From NCBI GenBank assembly GCA_945910005.1, contig OX246742.1:47531902-47595901 (forward strand): a DNA stretch of 64,000 nt, given 5' to 3'. The position numbers were made by a program, and so were the translations under genes. This document shows positions 1 to 10,357 of the stretch, in pieces. Every line of letters starts with the position of its first letter. The first letter of the stretch is position 1. The notes under the pieces are model-generated. The model saw nothing but the letters and a program-made list of their open reading frames with translations, was not told the origin of the DNA and searched no databases. The stretch comes from Isoperla grammatica. Lineage: Eukaryota; Arthropoda; Insecta; Plecoptera; Perlodidae.

Positions 1-58
1 TTGGGTAGTTATTTATGTATTTATATATTTATTTATGTATTTATTTATTCATTCACAG

Positions 59-293
59 ACTGTTACCTGGAAATCCTATGACACTCGGCCAGCTCGATCA
101 CATACGCAAAACAATGCAAAGTATTGCGTACCTACGTCTGTGCATGGTATTATTTAAATACTACAAGCTACAAGTAGACATCAACGAAAAAGTCATGTTT
201 TTCAGGTTATTTATTATGTTTGTACATGATTTTTCACAGGTAGGTAAATACATTCTTACTATATTATATAGAAAACCAATAGTCGAGCTCTAA
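59..293 (+). CDS. Possible terminal exon of an unidentified plus-strand gene
   Basis: An AG acceptor after a T-rich stretch (cattcacag, ending at 58) opens a frame that runs to a stop at 291-293, with an AATAAA signal at 316-321. The peptide begins LLPGNPMTLGQLDHIRKTMQ and has mixed, protein-like composition. A good 5' splice site (CAG|GTAGGT at 240) lies inside, so the coding exon may instead be 59-239 and continue elsewhere. I do not recognise the family. The rest of the gene would lie left of the window. Confidence 0.35.
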
Positions 294-402
294 AGCTCGG
301 TGTAAATCCATCTAAAATAAAAATGGTCTACAGAAGCTGAATCATTTTATTGGAAGTTTTGAAGAAGAGATATGAAGAGATGAGAGTTCACAAAGGCATA
401 CA

Positions 403-674
403 TTAAATATAAATTTTGGAAGCATCTTGTGGCAGTTTAGGCAAAATAGAAGTTAAAGTTTCTCCAAGAGTAGCTCTCAATATTTCCGTTGACAAACACT
501 TACGAACAACATCAACACAATTATTGTTATTATTACTATTTATTATAGATGAAGGCCATTTCATTTTACAATAAGGTGATTGTAAGAGTGAGTGAGCTTG
601 TTCTATTTCTACAGTAAAACCTCTATTCCACGCGGGGTAAAGGACTGGCCAACATAGACGCAAGACTTTTGCAC
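403..674 (-). CDS. Possible terminal exon of an unidentified minus-strand gene
   Basis: Reading leftward, an acceptor (tgcttacag) precedes an open frame of about 90 codons that starts AKVLRLCWPVLYPAWNRG and contains a run of five asparagines. It stops at 403-405, and AATAAA on the same strand lies at 351-346, about 50 nt downstream. The exon starts in phase 1. A nearby minus-strand segment (1236-1154, ending at GTAAGT) has the wrong phase to join it directly. Family unknown. If real, this gene and the plus-strand exon at 59-293 converge with their poly(A) signals only about 25 bp apart. Confidence 0.3.
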
Positions 675-1990
675 CTGTAAGCATTTCAGAACATGTTTTA
701 TTGATTCTCTGTCCGGATACATAAAAACCCTGTTGTTTGTGAATATTGTAATATGGATAGAGATTTCATTTTTACTAATGGTTTAGAGATGGTAACATCT
801 GTCATGTACATTTGAGAAAATGGTTAAATAATTTTCATCGTTTATGTTTTGTGTATTATATCTATGAAGAGGAAGATAAACGTTTTAAAAAGACAATATT
901 GAACGATAATGTGTGATAGGGGTTTTACTGTAATGTAGTTTAATAGCTGATCATTATGATTACTTCCTCCTACTTATAAACAAAGAGTGGTATTATTTCG
1001 CATAACCAGCTCCACTCAAATCACAATTAATAAGTAGTTATAGTATTATAAGCTATGAACAAGTTCTATACTTTCAGACTCTTTTAACTTATTATCAATT
1101 GGTTACAACATTTATAGTTTTCTTTGAACAATTTCATTAAAAAATAGACTTACAATGTGGGCGTACGTACGGGCATGATGCCTTCTTATATTGACTTGTG
1201 CTTCTTGTATTTTACTCATAATGTTGGAAACGAGATCTATATGACATTTAAAAACACTACGACCATTTAACATTACACGTAACATGAATATGTAAAATAT
1301 AGACAAGCAGATGTTTAGAGTGATATAGCTTGAATACAGGGCTGCCAGCTCGATGCAAAGCCCTTGAAAAGTAAGAGGTTACGTTTAAGTTCCTTGGTAA
1401 GTGGTTAGAGAGCGGAGTGTTGGCTGGATTGGTAGGAGGGGTTAATCTATAACATTGTGTTAGTTTTGACATTTCTCTGGTGTCGTTATTTCACTTCCGA
1501 TTGGCCACAAAAACCATTCTCCCCATTCGATGGGCAACTGAGCCGTCTTTAATTTTCACAGCTTACATACATGAGCTTGTAGGGTGTGAGTGTTGTGTGT
1601 GTGAGTGAGTGTGACCAATGGAAGAACTCAAAACATATCAAGCCGAACTCACCGCCCATACAATCGTTTCATCGCGGGGTGCAAAGCAGGAAGTAGAAAA
1701 CAAACAGGCGAAGTCTTTTCATTCGGAAGTCGAAGTTATTCTGTTCTGGACGAACCATGGAGAGCGATATTCTAGCTTGTTTTAAACACTGTTTCATACT
1801 TCAATTATACCTCCAATATAAAGCTACTCACATCTCTCTCAATATCGGCAACAGAAGTACCTTTGAAACCCTCATACTCCCAACAAACCCTATTCTACTC
1901 TGTTCAAATATGTGTTCATGTTTCACGTTGATTGATTGTTAGTTGTCCTGTAGTTCTAAAACCTAAAATTAGCTGTGCTGTCCAGCTGTA

Positions 1991-2204
1991 AGGGGTGGTT
2001 TTAGCTTTTGGTCGCGGGTGGTAAAGCAGAGATTGTGAACGCTACGTTGGTCTATATAATATCAATTTATTTATTTCTTAAAGGAGAATAAATAAGGTCC
2101 ATTATGTATCAATTGGTTTAGAGATGTATTGTGCCTTTTTCATCAGTGTCCGTTAAATAGAAGGGTGGGCTTAGGGTGCCCTGCCCCCCGCTAAAACCAC
2201 CCCT
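1991..2204. mobile_element. Short MITE-like element with 15-bp terminal inverted repeats
   Basis: The left end AGGGGTGGTTTTAGC (1991-2005) is a perfect inverted repeat of the right end GCTAAAACCACCCCT (2190-2204). The 214-bp interior has no coding potential. This is the form of a non-autonomous DNA transposon. I could not see a clear target-site duplication, so the superfamily is open. Confidence 0.6.
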
Positions 2205-2661
2205 GATTAATATATCAGTGGTCTCTATATCTGTGGTTTCAGACACGTGGATCAATTAGATGTGAAACAACATGGTTCATTCTCTGAACAAGAGATGTCG
2301 GTGATTCTGTGAGTTTACAAAGCAAAACTCTATCCACTACTTTATCACTAAGCTTATTTTAAAATGTACCCGAATTATTGGCATTGCTGTCACGTACTTA
2401 ATACCGGTAATTAGAAATATTTAACAAGAATCAATTAACCCTAGCCGTGCACATGTGTTTATCTGCCCATTCTCTCGTAGTTTAGCTCGATTAGAATTAG
2501 AAAACATTTTTGTTCATAACTGGAATTTACAAAATACAAGAAGTGGCTACTATGTTCTCAATAAGCACTACATAATTATAAGAGCTTAAAATACTGGACG
2601 ATGTTTCGAACTTGCATTGATATCTCTCTTTATAGCGGGGTAATGTTCAGAGATATGGGAT

Positions 2662-2696
2662 GTCTGTCTGTCTGTCTGTATGTCTATCTGTCTGTC

Positions 2697-2750
<54 letters not shown>
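2662..2750. repeat. (TGTC)n tetranucleotide microsatellite
   Basis: An almost uninterrupted run of TGTC/CTGT units with a few TGTA and TATC variants. It lies just beyond the last exon of the four-helix membrane protein gene, in its likely 3' flank. Confidence 0.9.
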
Positions 2751-2836
2751 ACCAATTGATCCACTCGTCTGTCGTGAGTTCCATGCGGCTTATTACTAAT
2801 AATATCGTTGGGCGGAATCGTTGATGACGTCGGCAT

Positions 2837-4612
2837 TCAGACGTTCTGCGCTTTGTCGTTTGGAAAACTGATGTAGCCTGCTTTGAATTCTGTCACGATT
2901 GTGTCTGTTTCCATTCGTCGCTCGCAGGAGTCGTTTGACAGGTTCTGGTAGTAGTGCCAGACGACGAACCAGAAGCACAAGTCTGAAACACAAGACATAA
3001 TATATGAATATGCTTTGGTTGTCCGGGGGGGGGGGGGGGGGGGGATGAGGGGTTCAAGTACACCCCCTAGATTACATCGACTTTGAGAGTTGCTATAAAG
3101 TCTCGAAAAGTTTTTTTTCGAGTCTAAAAGAAGGTAGAGTTGCGTGGGAAAGGGTTTTCCTATTTAGTGAAAAGGCTTCAGGCTGTTGGGGCTCCGTTCC
3201 CTTGTTCCCTTACACTCTGCGCGCTTGTCAATTCCCTTATGACTGATATTCTAAGTTCTACCCCCCACCGAAGTGAAAGTACGCCACTGGCTGTGACAAA
3301 CCAGAAGGACAAGTCAATATCAATACATTCAAAGGTTCTGGAGCATTATAGCTAGTTATCGGATGTAATACAGACAGACAATACTACGTGATACGTACAT
3401 ATCTGCAACGTGATGGCGGCCGTCACGTATCCGAAGCCGGTTCCCTCTCCGACCCAGATGAAGTTCATGAGTAGCGCTGTGCCCAGGATGATCTCTATGA
3501 GAACTGCGCTAGACCAGGGGACCAGGAACTGACGGATACGCTGGAACATAGATCATCATACTTTGAACTATCTGGTGAGACACATAAACACATTATCATC
3601 TCCCCATGTTTGAGCCCAGAGTAGAATACTATGCCAATCGTAGAGGCGACGAAATTAGGTCCTCTCCTTTCCCTTTTACTTCCCTTAACCTCCTTCCTGG
3701 AATCTACTCTACTCTACTCCACCGTACTCTACTCTACTCTACTATACCCTACTCTACTCTACTCTACTCTACTATAGTCTACTCTACACCCTACCCTACT
3801 CTACTCTACCCTACCCTACCCTACTCTACTCTACTCTACTCTACTCTACTCTACTCTACTCTACCCTACCCTACTCTACTCTACTCTACTCTACTCTACC
3901 CTACCCTACCCTACCCTACTCTACTCTACTATACTCTACTCTACTTTACCCTACTCTACTCTACTCCACCGTACTCTTCTCTACTCTACTCTACTCTACT
4001 CCACTGTACTCTACTCTACTCTACGCTACTCTACTTTAATCTACTCACTCTGCTCTGCTCTACTCTACTCTACTCTGCTCTGCTCTGCTCTACTCTACTC
4101 TCCTCTCCTCTACTCTACTCTACTCACCAGGATGGAGCCGAAGAGCAGCGATATCGAGCTGAGGAGGTGTATCGAGACGAGGCACATGATGGTGTAGAGC
4201 GTGATGAGCGTAGCTGCAACACAAGACACAGCTGTGACGTCACGCGCACACGCACACGCACACACGCACATACGCACACACGCACACACACACGCACACG
4301 CACACCTACCCGAGGCCAGCTTCTGCGCGTTGTGTAGTCTCATCTCGTTGTTGACGCGTCCGCTCTCCGTGTCCGCGGTGCGCTCAGGATCGTCCATGTC
4401 CGCCTCCAGGACGCAGGACATGTCGTGCGCATGCGCGGACCCCAGCGCCAGGATGAACAGGAAGAAGCCGAAGACCATCTGCGTGGAGACAGGAGGTATG
4501 GAATATAACAACAGGTAACAACGCAATACTGCAGAGTGTTTGATAAGGAAGTACCTACCAGGTCCATAGCCGCTATGAGCACAACGCCCTGACGATGACT
4601 GCAGAGCGGCAT
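2837..4612 (-). CDS. Four-transmembrane protein, 198 residues, five coding exons
   Basis: Coding exons on the minus strand are 4612-4559, 4478-4310, 4213-4128, 3540-3399 and 2982-2837. They total 597 nt, every junction is GT-AG, and the phases (0, 1, 0, 1) agree. The start ATG at 4612-4610 has A at -3; its exon begins with an acceptor at 4635, so the leader is spliced. The protein starts MPLCSHRQGVVLIAAMDL, then a first helix (MVFGFFLFILALG), an acidic loop, a second helix (TLITLYTIMCLVSIHLLSS), a third (AVLIEIILGTALLMNFIW) and a fourth (AAITLQIYLCFWFVVWHYY). A C-terminal tail of about 30 residues with an NLS N-glycosylation-type sequon follows. The small tetraspan plan, starting with Cys-Ser and Arg-x-Gly, resembles uncharacterised arthropod four-helix families such as DUF4728, but I cannot prove that relation. 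Function unknown. Confidence 0.72.
3025..3044. repeat. Poly(G) tract of 20 bases
   Basis: Uninterrupted G run in the last intron of the four-helix membrane protein gene. Similar runs occur at 6947-6964 and 45800-45818, and a C run at 47960-47974. Their lengths are liable to sequencing error. Confidence 0.95.
3706..4125. repeat. (CTACT)n pentanucleotide satellite
   Basis: About 420 bp of CTACT units with CTACC, CTACA and CTGCT variants. It fills most of intron 3 of the minus-strand membrane protein gene and ends directly against the 5' splice site of exon 3 at 4128. Long open frames over it (YSTLL repeats) are artefacts of the period. Confidence 0.95.
4238..4306. repeat. Alternating (CA/CG)n tract filling a 96-bp intron
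   Basis: A nearly perfect alternating purine-pyrimidine run of CACG, CACA and CGCA. It occupies most of intron 2 (4309-4214) of the four-helix membrane protein gene and begins within a few bases of that intron's 5' splice site. Such sequence can adopt Z-DNA. Confidence 0.9.
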
Positions 4613-5937
4613 GTTGTCCACCCCTGGCGACCCGGCTGCAACACAAGGTCACAGAGGCGTTAGTGTGAGTCTTAGTTAGAGGGAGTCCCAAGTGAAAGTA
4701 CCCCTATCCCAAAGAGAATGCTCGGGGAAAAATGAAAGAAATTGTCCTTGTAAACGATTTCTTAGCAAAGGTCACGCGAGGCTCAAAACGTTCCGAGAAC
4801 AATTTTAAAGTTTTCGCCTGACATTGTCACGCAGCCCGAGTTATTGTAGACGTCATGACTTGGCAGTGGCACACTGGCACCATTCACCCACCCTGCACGC
4901 ACCTTGGTGGGGGAGAAACTACCCCCTTAGCTTATAGACACGACAAGACCGTCTCATATTCACTGGGTCTACACCTTTTGCACTATGCTCAATGAAAGAG
5001 ATGAGGCAGTGCAAAGAGTACAAAAGGTGTAGCTATTGTTGCGTGTATACTCCACGTGACGACGAAATACGTGCACTGGATTTGATTTTTTCCACATACA
5101 ACGTTTAGGAACGCAACGCCTTATCCGAATATACAGTGGAGAGTACGCTAAGGGTGTTATGACAGGGTGCGAATAAGGGGGGCACGGAGTGCGGAAAGGT
5201 CACACTGGGCACAGTTCCAGACGTCGAAAAGACTTTCATCCAAAGTCAAGTTAACCGGAAATTCTAAAATTCCTCGATTTAAAATGTTGCGAATGACAAC
5301 GATGTAAATTTTATAAGTTTACCTGATGTCCTGGCTACTGTGTAAGATGATCCCGTCCTACCCTTGTCTTGTTGGGGGTGTTTATTGTGCACTAGGCAGT
5401 TCTTTCATTGTGAGCGCACCACACTTTCTCACGAAATCAAGTCACATAAATGCAGATCAATTTAAAAGAAGTCAACTCTAAACTCGTCTTGTGCAATATA
5501 CCCACGAGTTAAGTGTAGCGGTTTTAATGGTTATATGCAAATGAGCCCCGTCACTGCTTCTTTGTCCTGCGTCAGTAATTGTAAGACATGCTATATTATG
5601 GGTACACGCGACTCACCTGCTAGTTAAGGGGCTACTTCCCCGACGTCGACTATAAGTTAAACCCCGGGTCCGTCGGTACCAGTGTCAGTCTGTTGAATCT
5701 CACCATTCCTGATGCGACACTGAGCTAAAATCAATACACCCCCTACCTCCCCAAGACGGAGCCGCAATCAATACGCGGCCAATGTTTGCAGCTCGGCCCG
5801 TAGCGCGGGTTCCTGTTGTTGTCCTGGTAACCGCGCCGTTGTCGTGTTGTTGTTTGTTTGCGAGATTTAGGCAGAGACGTATTAGCGAGGCGAAGGAAGC
5901 GTTGAGACAAATTAGGAGATTTTTTTTAAGAAGTGAA
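4613..5937. other. Shared upstream region of two divergent genes
   Basis: This holds the leaders and promoters of the minus-strand membrane protein gene and the plus-strand UPF0193 gene. A strong minus-strand 5' splice site (GCAG|GTGAGT, exon end at 5617) could close an untranslated first exon that joins the acceptor at 4635. A CCAAT box lies at about 5779-5783 and an X-box at 5818-5831. No other coding sequence is seen. Confidence 0.4.
5818..5831 (+). promoter_or_regulatory. RFX-type X-box upstream of UPF0193
   Basis: GTTGTCCTGGTAAC fits the RFX consensus GTNRYC-N2-RGYAAC in both half-sites. It sits 107 bp before the ATG of a gene family linked to motile cilia, where RFX factors commonly act. 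A CCAAT box lies about 35 bp further upstream. Confidence 0.65.
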
Positions 5938-7418
5938 ATGGATTCAAAAGTGCCGCGTGTTGTTAAGGGCGAAGGGTTCTTCCACACACAGAAGGTCCAG
6001 TACAGCAAGGAGACCCAGCAGCTGCTCAAAGGTGAGGCAACGAGGCTAATCGTGACACTCGGTGTAAACAAAGAATACAACGACTCGAACCCGGGTCTCC
6101 CGCATTCTGGAGCGAATCTGCATAGTTTATTATGTGTATTCTTGCTCACTGTAAGTCAGTGTTTAAATGTATGATTCAGGGATTGAATAAATGAATCAAC
6201 TACAAGGGAATTGTATTCGTCAGGAAATGTGAAAGAAGTAGGGGTTGTGTTGCAGTTCTGATGGACGAGAGCAAGCTGACCAATGTCCAGCGCAACCACA
6301 TCCAGCGCAGTGTGAACAAGGGTGAGCCCCTCCCCCCTCCCCTGGAGCCCCCCCGCCTCAGCCAGACGACCTCTCAGACCATCATCCTGCGACCCTGCGA
6401 GGCCAAGAGACGGACCCAGCTGGACATCATCAGGTCTGGGGCCTACGAGCGGGACGAGTTCCGACCGCTGCACCCCAAGAGTAAGTCAGCTTCATCCCTT
6501 GATGCACTGGGTCATGTAGTCCACACTTAGGTCTCTGCACCCCAAGAGTAAGTCAGCTTCATCCCTTGATGCACTGGGAGTTGTAGTCCACACTTAGGTC
6601 GCTGCACCCCAGTAGACTGATGTGATGACGATTGAAGTTTAAAAATGCATGAATACTATCGTACGTGTTCAATGTAGGCCTATTCCCTTGAGTATTTCAT
6701 GTGTATGTGCATGTTCGGTTGTTGGTACAGTGCACGATGTGACGTAGTTCTCTGGTTGCAGCGAATAAGGAGAAGGAGAAAGCTGACCTGCAGAGCATCA
6801 TGGCATACGGCAAGGTTGTGCCGCAAACGCCCAAAGTCGGGCAAAGGGTCAAGAAGCTGAAACCCCGACAACAGGTCGCGAAACCGGCGGACAAGCACGA
6901 ACGCTTCATGGAACGTGAGTATCTGGGGTAGTAAAGACGATACAGAGGGGGGGGGGGGGGGGGGCGCTGGCCTAGTAAACTACGGTGCGTGTGTTCCAGG
7001 TTCGAATCCTGGCTTGGGCATGGATGTCTTGTGGTGTTTCTCATCCTTATCTGTCACTCATCGTCTTGATTAGCATCATCCTTGTCCCCTCTACCCCGTC
7101 CCTCCTCCAATAGGCCTTGCGATGGTTCGTGACCAATCAGCGATCGGTATCTGAGACTGGGGCTCGCCGGTTGTGACGAAGCATCTTGTTGCAGTGATCG
7201 AGGAGATACGGGAGAGGGCCGACTTCCTAGAGGAGATGAAGGAATTGGGCCTGGAGCACAAGTACAAGCCGACGATAGTTCAAGAAGTGGCCGCCAAGGT
7301 GCGACAGCTCGAGGCGTTGGACAAACAGCGCACCAAGGAGTACGACGAGTTCATCAAGGAATACACCGGCTGTCTGGGGGCCCCACCGCCCTTGGAGAAC
7401 ATCATTGCCGCCAACTGA
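5938..7418 (+). CDS. C22orf23: UPF0193 protein EVG1 homologue (C22orf23-like)
   Basis: Four exons: 5938-6031, 6256-6480, 6762-6914 and 7195-7418. All introns are GT-AG and phase 1, giving 696 nt and 231 residues (human about 217). Residues 16-45 carry the family signature, a YSKETQQLLK-type segment followed by DESKLTNVQRNHIQ. A proline-rich linker, the ERDEFRPLHPK segment and a basic K-E-K-E-K stretch follow. The C-terminal third matches the family helix LIEEIRERADFLEEMKELG. The family is known from sea urchin (EVG1) and human and tracks with ciliated cells; its molecular role is not established. The ATG at 5938 gives the family-like N-terminus MDSKVPRVVKGEGFF. An in-frame ATG at 5782 would add 52 residues and place the X-box inside the coding region, so I prefer 5938. 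Confidence 0.85.
6468..6613 (+). repeat. 67-bp tandem duplication over the end of UPF0193 exon 2
   Basis: The segment starting CTGCACCCCAAGAGTAAGT at 6468 recurs at 6535, and in truncated form at 6602, a period of 67 bp. The unit contains the last codons of exon 2 and its 5' splice site. A second, nearly identical donor therefore lies 67 nt into the intron. Use of the first donor keeps the frame to exon 3. Confidence 0.9.
6947..7110 (+). mobile_element. Probable tRNA-derived SINE fragment
   Basis: After an 18-base G run comes an A-box-like segment (TGGCCTAGTAAACTACGG) and then a textbook B box, GGTTCGAATCC, at 6999-7009. The 11-bp T-arm and loop are flanked by complementary CCAG/CTGG. The 5' tRNA acceptor half is missing or buried by the G run, so this is no intact tRNA gene. 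The 3' boundary near 7110 is a guess. It lies in intron 3 of the UPF0193 gene. Confidence 0.5.
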
Positions 7419-7521
7419 AGACACTTTATACCCTATTTAATACTAAACTTACTCTGAAAACTTAGCACAAAGTGATTTCTAAAGTTGCAAGTATTGTAAT
7501 TTATATTGTAATTTATAAGTG

Positions 7522-7527
7522 AATAAA
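7522..7527 (+). terminator. AATAAA poly(A) signal of UPF0193
   Basis: Canonical hexamer 104 nt after the stop codon at 7416-7418, within AT-rich sequence. Confidence 0.7.
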
Positions 7528-8717
7528 TTGAAAACAATCAAAACTATAATGCCAACATTGCAGTTTGAAATTTTTAATGGTTTATTACATATTTTTCTTC
7601 ATAAATCATAATACAGTGAGCAATCTTACCGTATACATTTCATATTACGAATTTTCTAAGCTAAATTCAGTTTGATGGATAATAAAAGTGAACACTACTA
7701 GGGATCCAACCGAGAGATCCGGCGGCTCTACGTAACGGTACTATCTTTCTTGACACATGATGTGCAAGTCATGACTGTCTCACAAGTCGGAGACAAAATA
7801 AGGTCCTCCCAATTCCCTTTACCTCCCCTTAACCCCTTTGAATTAAAGTACTTCTACTTTCTCCTATCCTCCAATAACCTCCCTTTCCTGATTTCATAAG
7901 ACTGAACGGGTTAAGAACGTCGTTAAACCATTCTTAAACACAATCATTCAAAATAATGCAAAAGCTAGCTTTAAACATAGTTTAAATTGAGCGGGTATTT
8001 TCATTTTTCACCGCCTACTACTAATCGCAACATGGTTTCTCAGTTCTACTTTACAAGGCGGTGGTTTCCATTCTGCCATTTTTTGAAGTTTGTTTTGTAT
8101 TGATTTATTGCAGCGTAGGCTTATGAATGTGTTTTAAGTACGTAAACGGAACTGTTCTGACTTACTGAGTAAATAATAGGCATAATGTATATAATAGGAT
8201 GTTATTTTATATTTGTGATATGTACGTATGGATACTGTATTGCTGATACGACGTTCAAAGACAAAGGGTAAATTTGGTCAGACATAACCTCTGACGTACT
8301 AGGTTTTAAGGCATTTTTCATGCACCGTGCACGTCGCCTAGCCTAGGCCTAGGCCTTTCGGTGTAAAATAGATAGTTTGTGCCCTAGACTTAGGGTGCTT
8401 GCTTTGGATCTGAACCTATTGAACACCCAAAGATGAAGGTGAACGAAGTAGGCATACCTGATCCTCCCATTCACTTAGATCCTAGCACCAGTGCTCTTCA
8501 CCCAGTTGTGATTTGTGTATAGATTTCGACCCAGTTAGAAGGTAGGCTTAGGCCAAGTCAGTTTTGCTTCCTTCGAATGTTCCTGTGTTAGCAATTAGAG
8601 TTATCAAGTTCTGAAGTAAGCTGCTTTTACTGAGTGAGAAATATGGCCCGCTTTTATTGGGTTCATTAAGAATAACACTTGATTTATGTTAATAATCACA
8701 TCATGATTCTTTTACAG
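7528..8717 (+). other. Upstream region of CMAS; first coding exon not located
   Basis: AT-rich DNA with scattered TAGGCC/CCTAGG motifs. The first recognisable CMAS exon opens in phase 1 at 8718, so at least one upstream exon carrying the start codon must exist. Short frames starting at 8032 (MVSQFYFTRR) and 8433 (MKVNEVGIPD) were considered, but neither ends at a convincing phase-1 donor. Confidence 0.4.
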
Positions 8718-10343
<1,626 letters not shown>

Positions 10344-10357
10344 GGTGTCAATCAAAG

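Larger units (their letters stand above)
675..2836. other. AT-rich intergenic stretch with a MITE and a TGTC microsatellite
   Basis: No convincing gene is visible. Open frames here are short and lack splice context or recognisable motifs. The stretch holds the inverted-repeat element at 1991-2204 and the tetranucleotide repeat near 2660-2750, listed separately. Confidence 0.5.

Noticed and set aside
1154..1236. Minus-strand coding exon (LVSNIMSKIQEAQVNIRRHH...)
   Set aside because: It has a GTAAGT donor and fair composition, but its phase does not match the terminal exon at 674-403 and no family was recognised.
1618..1785. Plus-strand short ORF MEELKTYQAELTAH... (55 codons)
   Set aside because: Reasonable composition, but no splice sites, homology or poly(A) signal support it.
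3606..4337. A 243-codon open frame rich in YSTLL
   Set aside because: It is a product of the CTACT pentanucleotide period, which is open in all frames, and lies in an intron of the minus-strand gene.
6965..7025. Functional tRNA gene
   Set aside because: A B box and T-arm are visible, but the acceptor stem and 5' half are not, so it is more likely a SINE.
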